A stretch of DNA of 64,000 bases from NCBI GenBank assembly GCA_051880035.1, contig JBJENE010000018.1:3619-67618 (forward strand). Reading direction: 5' to 3'. Each line of letters opens with the position of its first letter. Within the stretch, counting starts at the first letter, position 1. Below, in pieces: positions 52,068 through 61,166 of the stretch. This DNA comes from Eshraghiella sp051880035. GTDB lineage: Bacteria > Bacillota > Clostridia > Lachnospirales > Lachnospiraceae. The position numbers were made by a program, and so were the translations under genes. The notes under the pieces were generated by a model. It saw nothing but the letters and a program-made list of their open reading frames with translations. It did not search any database and was not told the origin of the DNA.

Positions 52068-52817
52068 CTAAAATCCGTTTCCGATGCATGCTGCAACAAA
52101 AAATACTGTATCCGCCCCATTTTCTTTAAGAATGCGGGCACACTCATTAATTGTCGTTCCTGTTGTATAAATGTCATCCACCAGAATTACTTTCTTATAT
52201 TTTATACTATTTGACGCAGTTTGAAAAGCCCTTTCTACATTCATAAGCCTTTCTTTCTGCCCAAGCATTTTCTGAGGTATTGTCTTTTTGACCCTGATAA
52301 GAATACTGCCATCAACCGGAATGTCCATCCGCTCACCTATTGCCTTTGCAAGCACTTCCGCCTGATTATATCCTCTTTTGCGCAATCTGGTTTTATGCAG
52401 CGGAACAGGAATAAGCACTTGCGGCTGCCATGACCTGATTGTATCCGCAAACTGCCTTTCCACTGCCATGGCATAAAATTTTGCATATTCCCGTCTGTTA
52501 TTATATTTAAATTGATACATTGAATGTTTCATGATTTCAGAATACGAAAATGCCGCAATTCCTCTATTGTAAAAAAATTCTTTATTCTTACAATCATGGC
52601 AGAATTCCGCTTCCGAATCCTCTAACTGTTTGCCGCACCTAAGGCACATCGGTTCACTTATGTATTTTATTTTGGCACTGCACTTATCGCATATGCACGG
52701 TCTTATTGCGCTGTTTTTATCGAAAAGAATTTCATCGCATCCCGGACATCTCGGGGGAAAAATTCCATCATATACAGTGTTTTTTATCTTTTGTATCCTT
52801 AAAAGGATATCTTTCAT
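52068..52817 (-). CDS. comF: ComF family phosphoribosyltransferase-like protein
   Basis: A 249-residue protein. An N-terminal zinc finger (CPGCDEILFDKNSAIRPCICDKCSAK and CLRCGKQLEDSEAEFCHDC) is followed by a PRTase-type domain with VLIPVPLHKTRLRKRGYNQAEVLAKAIG and VILVDDIYTTGTTINECARIL. ComFC is required for DNA uptake in competent Bacillus. Competence in this lineage is uncertain, so a DNA-processing role is an inference. It overlaps the end of recD2 by one base (TAATG). Confidence 0.92.
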   Translation of the reverse strand: MKDILLRIQKIKNTVYDGIFPPRCPGCDEILFDKNSAIRPCICDKCSAKIKYISEPMCLRCGKQLEDSEAEFCHDCKNKEFFYNRGIAAFSYSEIMKHSMYQFKYNNRREYAKFYAMAVERQFADTIRSWQPQVLIPVPLHKTRLRKRGYNQAEVLAKAIGERMDIPVDGSILIRVKKTIPQKMLGQKERLMNVERAFQTASNSIKYKKVILVDDIYTTGTTINECARILKENGADTVFFVAACIGNGF

Positions 52818-55081
52818 TAAACCTCCCTTATTCTGATACTTAATGACGAGTATCTTTTCTGTTCATACGAATTACTTATCATTTCATAAAATGTATCTGC
52901 GCTTCCCACTACACAGATGCATTTCCTGGCTCTCGTAACGGCTGTATACAGAATATTCCTGTTCATCAGCATTCTCGGTCCGTCCAAAAGCGGCAGAACA
53001 ACCGCCGGGTATTCGCTGCCCTGGGATTTGTGAACGGTAATCGCATAAGCATGTTCCAGCTCATCGAGTTCTTTAAAACCGTAAGTCACATATTTATTGT
53101 CATCAAAACATACCGTAAGTTCTCCGAGAAACAAATTTATATTGCTTACTATACCTGTATCTCCGTTAAAAACTCCCATGCCCCCTTCCACCGGTATTCC
53201 GTATTTTCCTCTTATTTCCCATGTAATTTTATAATTATTGCGAATCTGCATTACCTTATCGCCTTCCCTGAAAATTACACCATTGTATTCTTTTTCGTTT
53301 TTATTTTTGTCGGGAGGATTAAGATACTGCTGCAGAATCATATTAAGTCTTTCAACCCCCAGACTTCCTTTTCTGGAAGGCGTGAGAACCTGAATCTCAT
53401 TTTCCCCGGACCCGGTATATTTCGGAAGTTTTTCCCGGACAAGTGTTACAACGGCGCCTATTATTGCATTGGCATCCGGTCTGCTTATAAAAGGAAAATC
53501 CCGGCTTGACGGTCCCAAAGTAAACAGCTCTCCGTTGTTAATTTTATGGGCATTCAAAACTATGTCTCCGGCTTCTTCCTGTCTGAATATCCTGTTAAGC
53601 TTTACGACAGGAAAACATTCCGATGAAATAATATCCTTAAGGACATTTCCGGGACCCACGGACGGCAGCTGATTGGCATCTCCCACAAGAATAAGTCTGG
53701 TTCCGGGCACAACTGCTTTAAGTAAGCTGTTCATAAGAAAAATGTCCACCATTGACATTTCATCTATTATTACTGCATCCGCCTCCAACGGGTTGTCTTC
53801 ATTGCGCTCAAACGCAGCATTATTGGCTCCGTCTTCCGAAAGGACTCCGGAAAGTTCCAAAAGCCGGTGTATCGTCTTGGCCTCTCTTCCCGTAGCCTCT
53901 GTCATTCGTTTGGCCGCCCTGCCCGTCGGCGCCGCAAGAAGAATTTCCATGCCTTTTTCTTCAAAATATCGGATTATCATATTAATGGTTGTGGTTTTAC
54001 CGGTTCCCGGTCCGCCGGTAATTATAACCAGCCCGTTATCTGCCGCTGCCCGCACCGCCTGTTTTTGCAGTTCATCCGGTTCCATTCTCTCTTCTTTCTC
54101 TATCCGATGAAGTCTTTCGGAGAATTCATATTCATTAATAAAATACTTAATATCCAGTTCTTTTAATTTATGGGCAACACTTAATTCGGTATAATACAAA
54201 GAAGCGGAATATACTGCTTCTGTATCTCCCACCTGCTTAATGACTATTTTGCGATCTACGGAAAGATCCATAAGTACATCCTGCCGGTTGGCAATTTCGA
54301 CTCCCAACATTTCTTCCGCACTTCTAATCAGAATATCCTCAGGAAGATATGTATGTCCCATTCCCGAAGCCTGATTAATCATATACAGAATTCCGCTTTT
54401 AATGCGGGAAGGTGAATCGTATTCAACTCCGGCATTTCTGGCTATTTCATCCGCAATCTTAAATCCTACCCCTTCCACATCATCCGCAAGGCGGTAAGGA
54501 TTTTCCCTGATAATTCCGTATACAGATTCACCGTATTTTTTATAAATTTTAACGGCAAGATTCATCCCGATTCCCAAATCCCCCAGAAAAATCATTGCAT
54601 TACGCATGTCTCTTTTTTCGGCAATCTGGTTGGCAATTTCCATTGCCATTCTTTCACTTATCCCTTTTACCTGTGCCAGTTCTTCGGGATTTTCTTCAAT
54701 TATACGGAAAGTATCCTTCTTAAAATGTCTCACAATTCTTGCCGCGAGGGCAGCTCCTACTCCCTTAATTGCTCCTGAGCCCAGATATCTTTCTATTGAT
54801 TCAAGATCGTCCGGTTTGGTTTCTTCATAGCTTGAAACCTTAAACTGGAATCCGTATGTAGGATGCACAATAAAGTCTCCCCGGAAAGCAACATACTCTC
54901 CTTCATTAAGCAAATACAAAATACCTGTGCAGACGATTTCATTATCAATTTCCGACTCAAGCTCTTTATTATCTTCTATGATACGCTTTAGTTCGTCATC
55001 CGTCACACTTACAGAAAGAACCGTATGTCCGTTATCTTTATTGCTGTAAATTATCCTGTCTACATATCCTTTAAGTTCCAA
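52817..55081 (-). CDS. recD2: RecD2-type ATP-dependent DNA helicase
   Basis: A 754-residue SF1B helicase. N-terminal RecD2-specific region with helix-hairpin-helix motifs (IKGVGAALAARIV at about 105-117, VEGVGFKIADEIA at about 202-214). Walker A GGPGTGKTT is at 356-364, Walker B VIIDEMSMVD follows, and HAYAITVHKSQGSEYPAVVLPL plus TAVTRARKCICVVGS are the C-terminal motifs. RecD2 works without RecBC in DNA repair. It is followed by comF. Confidence 0.96.
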   Translation of the reverse strand: MELKGYVDRIIYSNKDNGHTVLSVSVTDDELKRIIEDNKELESEIDNEIVCTGILYLLNEGEYVAFRGDFIVHPTYGFQFKVSSYEETKPDDLESIERYLGSGAIKGVGAALAARIVRHFKKDTFRIIEENPEELAQVKGISERMAMEIANQIAEKRDMRNAMIFLGDLGIGMNLAVKIYKKYGESVYGIIRENPYRLADDVEGVGFKIADEIARNAGVEYDSPSRIKSGILYMINQASGMGHTYLPEDILIRSAEEMLGVEIANRQDVLMDLSVDRKIVIKQVGDTEAVYSASLYYTELSVAHKLKELDIKYFINEYEFSERLHRIEKEERMEPDELQKQAVRAAADNGLVIITGGPGTGKTTTINMIIRYFEEKGMEILLAAPTGRAAKRMTEATGREAKTIHRLLELSGVLSEDGANNAAFERNEDNPLEADAVIIDEMSMVDIFLMNSLLKAVVPGTRLILVGDANQLPSVGPGNVLKDIISSECFPVVKLNRIFRQEEAGDIVLNAHKINNGELFTLGPSSRDFPFISRPDANAIIGAVVTLVREKLPKYTGSGENEIQVLTPSRKGSLGVERLNMILQQYLNPPDKNKNEKEYNGVIFREGDKVMQIRNNYKITWEIRGKYGIPVEGGMGVFNGDTGIVSNINLFLGELTVCFDDNKYVTYGFKELDELEHAYAITVHKSQGSEYPAVVLPLLDGPRMLMNRNILYTAVTRARKCICVVGSADTFYEMISNSYEQKRYSSLSIRIREV

Positions 55082-55116
55082 AACGCGCCACGCCCTTTGC
55101 CTAAAATTTCACATTA

Positions 55117-55156
55117 TAAAAGACCGCACGGGTATCCAAGTCCCCGGGCGGTCTTT
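55117..55156 (-). terminator. Terminator after the flhO-flhP-flgJ operon
   Basis: Stem AAAGACCGC/GCGGTCTTT (55148-55156 with 55119-55127) with further inner GC pairing, followed on the minus strand by TT. It lies between the FlgJ-like gene and recD2. Confidence 0.85.
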
Positions 55157-55166
55157 ATATGTATTT

Positions 55167-55511
55167 TTATATTTCGTAATTTCTTTTCATTTGTTCATAA
55201 AGCATTTTCGCAATGCCTATTCCGTCGCCCCTGTCAGTAACGCTTTTGGCGTATTCTTCATATAATGTGTCTTTAAACATTTTAACATATGAATTATTGA
55301 GTGTGCTGTCCTCGTTTTCAGGAATCATCTTTTCCATACCCTTGAACGCCTGCTCAATAAAATACTGTTCAAATGACTTACACGCCTCCATAAGCTCCTC
55401 ATCCGTAGCCTTGGAAAAATCGGTATTGGTTATTTCGGACTTTAAATCAGTGGCTGAACCGGAATAATCATTCATATAATAATTGGATATTCCGCTAATG
55501 TAATCACTCAT
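55167..55511 (-). CDS. FlgJ-like rod-binding domain protein
   Basis: A 114-residue protein matching only the N-terminal rod-binding domain of FlgJ: TDEELMEACKSFEQYFIEQAFKGMEKMIPENEDSTLNNSYVKMFKDTLYEEYAKSVTDRGDGIGIAKMLYEQM. No peptidoglycan hydrolase domain follows. It probably caps or guides the flagellar rod. It comes 12 bp after flhP and ends the operon. Confidence 0.88.
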   Translation of the reverse strand: MSDYISGISNYYMNDYSGSATDLKSEITNTDFSKATDEELMEACKSFEQYFIEQAFKGMEKMIPENEDSTLNNSYVKMFKDTLYEEYAKSVTDRGDGIGIAKMLYEQMKRNYEI

Positions 55512-55523
55512 TCAAGCTCCTCC

Positions 55524-56339
55524 TTACCTCTTCAGCTGATTAGCCTGTCCCAACATATCATCCGATGTCTGGATTGCTTTTGAATTCATTTCATAGGCTC
55601 TCTGGGCAACGATAAGATTAACCATTTCATCTGCCACATTAACATTGGAAGCTTCCAGATATCCCTGCATAAGTTTACTTCTCTTAAGCTCAGGATTTGC
55701 GGTTTCTTCAACTGCTTCTCCCGATGCGGCTGTTACTTTATACATTGTGCTGCCCACACTTTCCATTCCGGCAGGATTGGTAACCTGATATACACCAATT
55801 CTGATTCCAAGACTCTGAAGATTGTTATTCTCGTCAGGATAACATAATGTTCCGTCGGATGTAGCGGTAATCTTGGAGGTTGTATATGAACTGTCAAATT
55901 CAATTGTCATTCCGTCGGAATCCAGCACAGGATATCCTTCCTGAGTACAAAGCATAAAACCGTCTACCGATACTGCCATCTGGAAATTACCGTTTCTGGT
56001 ATAATATGTCTCTCCATTGGCACCCTGCACTGCAAAAAGGCCTTCGCCTTCAATCGCAAATCCAAAATTATTTGAAGTAGCCTGAGCCGCCCCCTGTGAA
56101 AAATCAGTGGTTATTGAAGCAGTCCTTGCACCGGTTCCCACCTGGGCACCTATAGGTTTGTAATCGCCGTTGGCGCTTGTAGATCTGGACTGCAGTGTCT
56201 GATACAGCAAAGATTTAAATTCTGCCGTAGATGTTTTATAACCTGTCGAATTAACATTGGCAAGGTTATTGGATATAACGTCAACATTTGTCTGCTGGGC
56301 AATCATTCCCGATGCCGCAGTATACAATGACCTCATCAT
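55524..56339 (-). CDS. flhP: Flagellar hook-basal body protein (FlhP/FlgG type)
   Basis: A 271-residue rod/hook protein: MRSLYTAASGMIAQQTNVDVISNNLANVNSTGYK, GEGLFAVQGANGETYYTRNGNFQ, and C-terminal GYLEASNVNVADEMVNLIVAQRAYEMNSKAIQTSDDMLGQANQL. The order mbl-flhO-flhP is conserved with B. subtilis, so FlhP (distal rod) is the better name than FlgG. It is exported by the flagellar T3SS. Confidence 0.93.
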   Translation of the reverse strand: MMRSLYTAASGMIAQQTNVDVISNNLANVNSTGYKTSTAEFKSLLYQTLQSRSTSANGDYKPIGAQVGTGARTASITTDFSQGAAQATSNNFGFAIEGEGLFAVQGANGETYYTRNGNFQMAVSVDGFMLCTQEGYPVLDSDGMTIEFDSSYTTSKITATSDGTLCYPDENNNLQSLGIRIGVYQVTNPAGMESVGSTMYKVTAASGEAVEETANPELKRSKLMQGYLEASNVNVADEMVNLIVAQRAYEMNSKAIQTSDDMLGQANQLKR

Positions 56340-56353
56340 AATAAATCAGCCTC

Positions 56354-57127
56354 CTATACTATTCTTCCTAATTGAACGGACTTCTCAAGAGTTCCGTCAA
56401 TGGCCTGTATAACCTTCTGGTTGCTTTCGTAATCTCTGGAAATTGAAATCATCTCCACCATTTCGGAAACCACATTAACATTGGACATCTCAAGGTATCC
56501 CTGGTACACCTTGCATGATGCCGGTACATTTGTGGCGCCATTAATGGCGATGTACATATTTTCACCAAATTTCTCAAGATAATCGTAATTTTCGAAATCC
56601 ACCAACTGTAATGTGGCAACTTCCTCTCCGTCCGCAGTAATTCTGCCGGTCTCATCAATGCTGATGCTCTTACCTTCCGGAATAAAAATAAGCCCATTAT
56701 CCTGACCCAAAACGAAATCCCCATCCCTGGTCATCAGAATGCCATCCGAATTAACGGTAAAATTACCGTCTCTGGTATATCTAACTGATTCGTTTCCGTT
56801 TCTATCAGCGTAGGAAATAGCAAAGAATCCTTTCCCGCCTAATGCCAAATCATAAGTATTGCCGGTCTCCTTAAAATTACCGTCCGAATAATCCGTATAA
56901 GTCTCTCCAACTTTAACTCCAAGGCTCATTTTACCGATTCCCTGGTGAAGGTAATGTACGGAACTGTCGTTAATTTTAATCGTATAAACCGAATCAAATG
57001 ACTGTGATGTTGCACCTTCCTTTTTATAAGCAGTTGTATCGGAGTTCGCAAGATTGTTGGTAATTACATCCATTCTTCCCATCTGGTTAACCATTCCGGT
57101 TGCCGCAGTGTATAAACTTCTTACCAT
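56354..57127 (-). CDS. flhO: Flagellar hook-basal body protein (FlhO/FlgF type)
   Basis: A 257-residue rod protein: VRSLYTAATGMVNQMGRMDVITNNLANSDTTAYKKEGA, GGKGFFAISY, YTRDGNFTVNSDGILMTRDG, and C-terminal GYLEMSNVNVVSEMVEMISISRDYESNQKVIQAIDGTLEKSVQLG. It is a proximal-rod type protein. It begins the flhO-flhP-flgJ run, 138 bp after mbl. Confidence 0.93.
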   Translation of the reverse strand: MVRSLYTAATGMVNQMGRMDVITNNLANSDTTAYKKEGATSQSFDSVYTIKINDSSVHYLHQGIGKMSLGVKVGETYTDYSDGNFKETGNTYDLALGGKGFFAISYADRNGNESVRYTRDGNFTVNSDGILMTRDGDFVLGQDNGLIFIPEGKSISIDETGRITADGEEVATLQLVDFENYDYLEKFGENMYIAINGATNVPASCKVYQGYLEMSNVNVVSEMVEMISISRDYESNQKVIQAIDGTLEKSVQLGRIV

Positions 57128-57265
57128 TTTATCAACTCCTTAGCCAAACCTGCCACCATGATGTAAATCATGACAGCATTCTCTTATAATAGTGTGCCAT
57201 GGCATATCGCCAAGTATATCTAAAGGGAATAATCCCTGATAGATTCTTAATAATTGCTTACGCTG

Positions 57266-58255
57266 TTAAAATCTGTCGCCTGCAAGGAATTCAATAAACT
57301 TACCGGTTCCTATGGCTACTGCCGTCATAGGATCCTCAGCCGTCATTGTATTAATGCCTGTCTTCTGTTCAATGAGTTCCTCAAGTCCCTGTAAAAGGCT
57401 TCCGCCACCTGTAAGAACCATTCCTCTGTCCGCAATATCAGCTGCCAGTTCAGGCGGAGTCTTCTCCAATACGCTGTGGATTGCCTCCACAATCTGGGAT
57501 GTAGCTTCTTTAAGTGCTTCTTCTGTCTCAGAAGAGGTAACTGTAATGGTCTTAGGAAGACCTGTAACGAGGTTACGGCCTCTGATATCCATTGATACAA
57601 CTTCTGCTCTCGGAAAAGCACTTCCTATCTTAATCTTAATATCCTCTGCGGTTCTTTCACCGATAAGGAGATTATGTTTCTTACGCATGTATCGTACAAT
57701 TGCCTCATCGAAATCGTCACCGGCAATCTTAATTGAGGTGCTGACAACAGTTCCTCCAAGAGAGATAACTGCAATATCAGTAGTTCCGCCTCCGATATCA
57801 ACAATCATATTTCCGCATGGTCTTGAAATATCAATTCCTGCGCCGATTGCGGCAGCAATCGGTTCTTCAATAATTGCAACTTCTCTGGCACCTGCCTGAT
57901 ATGTTGCATCTTCAACAGCTTTCTTTTCAACCTCTGTTACACCGCTTGGTACACATACGCTGATTCTTGGCTTCTTAAGCATCTTCTTACCGAGAGCCTT
58001 CTGGATAAAATACTTAAGCATCTTCTCAGTTACGGTGTAATCGGAAATAACACCCTGTCTTAACGGTCTTACCGCTACAATATTACCCGGTGTCCTTCCT
58101 AACATTAACCTAGCTTCTTCACCAATCGCTTTAATCTTATTGGTGTCTCTATCAAAAGCCACTACTGACGGCTCTTTCAAAACAACACCCTTGCCTTTAA
58201 TATATACAAGAATGCTGGCTGTTCCCAAATCGATTCCAATATCTGTGCTTATCAT
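57266..58255 (-). CDS. mbl: Rod-shape protein Mbl (MreB family)
   Basis: A 329-residue actin-like protein: DIGIDLGTASILVYIKGKGVVLKEPSVVAFD (phosphate 1), MIVDIGGGTTDIAVISLGG (phosphate 2), and GMVLTGGGSLLQGLEELIEQKTG (adenosine motif). Start at 58255 (MISTDIG) with AAGGGG upstream; the longer frame has no SD. MreB-family filaments orient cell-wall synthesis. The neighbourhood spoIIID-mbl-flhO-flhP is as in B. subtilis, which supports Mbl over MreB. A hairpin without a T-tract lies past its stop at 57218-57244. Confidence 0.94.
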   Translation of the reverse strand: MISTDIGIDLGTASILVYIKGKGVVLKEPSVVAFDRDTNKIKAIGEEARLMLGRTPGNIVAVRPLRQGVISDYTVTEKMLKYFIQKALGKKMLKKPRISVCVPSGVTEVEKKAVEDATYQAGAREVAIIEEPIAAAIGAGIDISRPCGNMIVDIGGGTTDIAVISLGGTVVSTSIKIAGDDFDEAIVRYMRKKHNLLIGERTAEDIKIKIGSAFPRAEVVSMDIRGRNLVTGLPKTITVTSSETEEALKEATSQIVEAIHSVLEKTPPELAADIADRGMVLTGGGSLLQGLEELIEQKTGINTMTAEDPMTAVAIGTGKFIEFLAGDRF

Positions 58256-58403
58256 TGTCGATCCCCTTTCACTTTGGATTATTATATTTAATATTGATAT
58301 TGTCCTGCTATGATGCAAATAGGCGCATTACGCACTTATAAGCATTATAAACAATATTTTGTGAATTTAAAAGAGGAAATTTACATTATTTTATAATAAT
58401 TCC

Positions 58404-58448
58404 AAAAAATCAGGGAACCCCGATATTTGTATCGGATGTCTCCCTGAT
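58404..58448 (-). terminator. Terminator of spoIIID
   Basis: Outer stem ATCAGGGA/TCCCTGAT (58441-58448 with 58409-58416), inner CCGATA/TATCGG, followed on the minus strand by TTTTTGG. Confidence 0.85.
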
Positions 58449-58524
58449 AAACTTAACCGCATTTTGTGGTTAATATGAATTGTTTTTATCCTACTTCAGG
58501 CAATGTATCATCTAAGATATAAAA

Positions 58525-58779
58525 TCACATTCCCTTGTGAAGATATTTTTCCTTTGTAGCCATTCCCCCGCGTATATGGCGTTCGGATTTATTCAAATCA
58601 AGTACCTTTCTTGCTTCATGTGCCAGTGACGGATTGATATGTATAAGTCGCTCTGTAACATCTTTATGTACGGTGCTTTTACTGATACCGAAGTTCTTGG
58701 CAGCCTGCCTTACCGTTGCCCCGTACTCCACTATATACTCCGCCAGTTGAATCGCTCTTTCTTCAATATATCCTTTCAA
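58525..58779 (-). CDS. spoIIID: Sporulation transcriptional regulator SpoIIID
   Basis: An 84-residue SpoIIID with TTG start. YIEERAIQLAEYIVEYGATVRQAAKNFGISKSTVHKDVTERLIHINPSLAHEARKVLDLNKSERHIRGGMATKEKYLHKG is nearly family-standard, with the helix-turn-helix in QAAKNFGISKSTVHKDV. A longer frame starts with an ATG at 58809 that has no SD; TTG 58779 follows GGGAG at about 6 nt and gives the normal N-terminus. It controls mother-cell genes at stage III of sporulation. Confidence 0.92.
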   Translation of the reverse strand: MKGYIEERAIQLAEYIVEYGATVRQAAKNFGISKSTVHKDVTERLIHINPSLAHEARKVLDLNKSERHIRGGMATKEKYLHKGM

Positions 58780-58785
58780 TAAATT

Positions 58786-58820
58786 CTCCCTGCATGGCTG
58801 TTTGTACATTCTATGCAGGG
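58786..58820 (-). promoter_or_regulatory. Hairpin covering the spoIIID SD
   Basis: CCCTGCAT and ATGCAGGG (58813-58820 with 58788-58795) form an 8-bp stem. The right arm contains the GGG of the GGGAG SD used by the TTG start. It could limit translation. Confidence 0.45.
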
Positions 58821-58885
58821 GATAAAAAATTCATTACTAATTAATAGGATTGTCATCTGTTGATTATTATGTTCCTTAATATCTG

Positions 58886-59584
58886 TTATATAAAAATGGA
58901 ACTAATATTCTCCGGCAAATACTTCGACAGTTCCTCTACCAACTCGTACACCTTTGTTCCCGGTGCAATCTCTGTTGGTGTTTTACCTGCTCCATCCTTT
59001 ATAATTCGCTTTGCATATCGAATCGCCAGTTTCGGGATTCCATATTCCATCAAAATCTCAAAGATATTATTCATATTCTTCTGATACTTTCCGATTCCTA
59101 ATTCCTTGAACTTATCATTTAAAAATGAAATATACACTGTTCTATGGTTATTTGACGTATAATAAGCAAAGTGAAGCAGGAACCAGAACTCTATGCACTC
59201 ATTACTCCATGCGGTATGATACTGTAATTCCGGATTTTCTTTGTTTAAACTCTCTGCACGTTCCACAACACCATTAAAACGTTCCGGAGGAAAGCTATCC
59301 TTATCATAAACGCACCAGATTTGCCCCTTTTTGATTTTATTTTTCTTTACATATTCCTCTGCCATACCAATCACTCGCATGGTTTCCGCCTGGCAAGGTT
59401 CAATCTCAATTAGGACCATATCCTTATAGATTGGATTTTCTTCTATCAACTTCTTGAATCCCGCAAAATATAGCGGTTCCGTCTGCTGCCCTTCACAGAA
59501 AATATAGTACCGATACTGCTTCGTCTCTAAGTATTCTTGACGACGTTTCTTTTTCCATTTCTCCATTCCGGCTTTTTTAGGCAT
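58886..59584 (-). CDS. RloB/AbiLii-like Toprim-type nuclease
   Basis: A 232-residue RloB-family protein. YYIFCEGQQTEPLYF (E31), IWCVYDKDSF (D94, D96) and TAWSNECIEFWFLLHF (E129, E132) match the acidic Toprim-like sites. The N-terminus is very basic. It overlaps the end of the upstream ATPase gene by 8 bp, which indicates translational coupling. Such ATPase+RloB pairs resemble the abortive-infection systems AbiL and PARIS, where the ATPase senses phage and the Toprim protein acts as effector. Function here is inferred. Confidence 0.82.
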   Translation of the reverse strand: MPKKAGMEKWKKKRRQEYLETKQYRYYIFCEGQQTEPLYFAGFKKLIEENPIYKDMVLIEIEPCQAETMRVIGMAEEYVKKNKIKKGQIWCVYDKDSFPPERFNGVVERAESLNKENPELQYHTAWSNECIEFWFLLHFAYYTSNNHRTVYISFLNDKFKELGIGKYQKNMNNIFEILMEYGIPKLAIRYAKRIIKDGAGKTPTEIAPGTKVYELVEELSKYLPENISSIFI

Positions 59585-60800
59585 TGACTTTCCCCCAATC
59601 TATAATTCTTCTGAGGTACGGATCAGCGCCGTACTTACCTTCAAGATACTGCTTATCGAATTTGGCATCCTTTCTGACAGATTCACCTTTTTCATTCTTG
59701 AACTCTACCAGCGAATATAGTTTGGAATTCTGTGCATTTCCTTTTGCCACAAACCATATCTCATCTCTGCGGAATACTTCACTATTCATAGTGGACAAAT
59801 CATGTGATGTGAATATAAGTTGTGCTTTATGTCTGTTGATGTTCATATCATTAAACATCATGATAATATGACGTAGCAACACCGGATGAATTTTCGCATC
59901 CAATTCATCAATTACAAGCACAGTTCCATCAAGCAAACTTGCCGCAATAAAAGGAAGCAGTCCAAACAATTTCTTTGTTCCGCTGGATTCATCGGATAGG
60001 CTAAGCTCTGTTTCCACATCATCCACAAGGTGTTTTGTGAACACTTCTATCCTATCATTCTCTTTTTCTTCCACTCTAAAATCAACGATATCCAAATCCA
60101 TTTCCTGAATCATTTCAAGCATCAAATGCTTCACGTCTTCTGATGTGGATATTGCCATTCTAAGCTCTTGAATAGGATTACCATAATTTAGGAAATTCAC
60201 ACCGAACTGGAACCAATTCAATACGTCTTTAACAACTGCATTTTCCTTATAAGCGATACCCAAGTAGGAAAGCAAAGTAAGCGTCTTAGATAAATCATCG
60301 CTGACTTTCAGTTTCGCAAATGCACCCTTTAAAACAATTCCTTTATCGTCTCTTGTGTATAATGCAGAACGTCTTCCGGTCTCAAGCTTCACTCTGTCCA
60401 AGCTCTCATATATAACCACATCACGCTTCACATGCAAGATATATCTGTACTCTGCAGACTCTGTACGGAAAAACAGTTCAAACTCTGTTGGTTCATTTTT
60501 GCTATCTGAAAAAGCAAATGGCTGGGCGATAATTCTTTTTTGTAAAAGAACCTTATCTTCGTTGTCTTCTGTGGCATACAACGGGCGCAGAATTTTTGCA
60601 ACCAATGTGTGCAACGCTGCCAGAACATTGGATTTTCCTCCACCATTAGGGCCGTAAATGGCAGACACCGGTAAATACATCTCACCATCCTGGTCTTTGA
60701 TTATTCTATCTTCATGCTCCGAGATTGCTGCTGCCTGCATATCAAAGGTCACTTCATCTCTTATACTCTTGTAATTCTTCACAGTAAACTGACATAACAT
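59577..60800 (-). CDS. AAA15/RloA-AbiLi-like ATPase
   Basis: A 407-residue OLD/RecF-like ABC ATPase. Walker A GPNGGGKSN is at 50-58. The ABC signature region is LSDESSGTKKLFGLLPFI, and Walker B is VLVIDELDAKIHPVLL with switch His in LIFTSHDLSTM. The C-terminus ends SVRKDAKFDKQYLEGKYGADPYLRRIIDW. It has a strong SD (GGAGGG) and its own promoter. With the RloB-like gene it forms a two-gene anti-phage type unit. Confidence 0.85.
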   Translation of the reverse strand: MLCQFTVKNYKSIRDEVTFDMQAAAISEHEDRIIKDQDGEMYLPVSAIYGPNGGGKSNVLAALHTLVAKILRPLYATEDNEDKVLLQKRIIAQPFAFSDSKNEPTEFELFFRTESAEYRYILHVKRDVVIYESLDRVKLETGRRSALYTRDDKGIVLKGAFAKLKVSDDLSKTLTLLSYLGIAYKENAVVKDVLNWFQFGVNFLNYGNPIQELRMAISTSEDVKHLMLEMIQEMDLDIVDFRVEEKENDRIEVFTKHLVDDVETELSLSDESSGTKKLFGLLPFIAASLLDGTVLVIDELDAKIHPVLLRHIIMMFNDMNINRHKAQLIFTSHDLSTMNSEVFRRDEIWFVAKGNAQNSKLYSLVEFKNEKGESVRKDAKFDKQYLEGKYGADPYLRRIIDWGKVNA

Positions 60801-60825
60801 ATCTTTTACCCTCCATTCTATCTAT

Positions 60826-60853
60826 ATTATATCCCGATTTTTTCATTTTGCAA
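60826..60853 (-). promoter_or_regulatory. Sigma-A promoter of the ATPase/RloB pair
   Basis: Minus-strand TTGCAA (60848-60853) and TATAAT (60826-60831), 16-bp spacer, about 26 bp before the ATPase ATG at 60800. Confidence 0.65.
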
Positions 60854-60941
60854 TATATATTTGAGATTTTTCCTCATATTTTTGCCCGAAACTGTTTTGT
60901 TGAAAAATTTAATACCTTTTCATAGAATAAGCAAGGCATCA

Positions 60942-61166
60942 TCACCTTGCTTTTCTACGTCTTATGTTCACCGGTTCCTCCACCGTTCCTATATCCCCCG
61001 ATTCTGCTATGTACTCACTCTCCTCTGCACATTTTGATGCAGCTTCTTCTATAGCGCGTTCCACCTTGCCTGCATTTGCTTCGATCAAAAGCTTACACAA
61101 GAAGTCAGCGGTATCTTCCGCCGAATTTGGATTATGAAAGCGATAATTCAATTTTCTTTGTTTCAA
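60942..61166 (-). CDS. Small protein, possibly mobile-element associated
   Basis: A 74-residue protein with a TTG start at 61166 (MKQRKLNYRFHNPN). AAGGAGG lies about 12 nt upstream, rather far. It is basic at both ends (RRRKAR at the C-terminus) and acidic in the middle. From memory only, small proteins with RKLNYRFHNPN occur beside serine recombinases in clostridial mobile elements; no recombinase is in this window. It may be the remnant of such an element. Function unknown. Confidence 0.5.
   Translation of the reverse strand: MKQRKLNYRFHNPNSAEDTADFLCKLLIEANAGKVERAIEEAASKCAEESEYIAESGDIGTVEEPVNIRRRKAR

Noticed and set aside
51545..52177. Longer form of the yvyF protein (start at 52177)
   Set aside because: It would overlap the 3-prime end of comF by over 100 bp; the ATG at 52054 has a clear SD and starts at the first zinc motif.
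57128..57265. Sigma-D promoter before flhO (GGCGATAT near 57205-57213)
   Set aside because: No TAAA-like -35 at 15 bp; the match is to the -10 part only.
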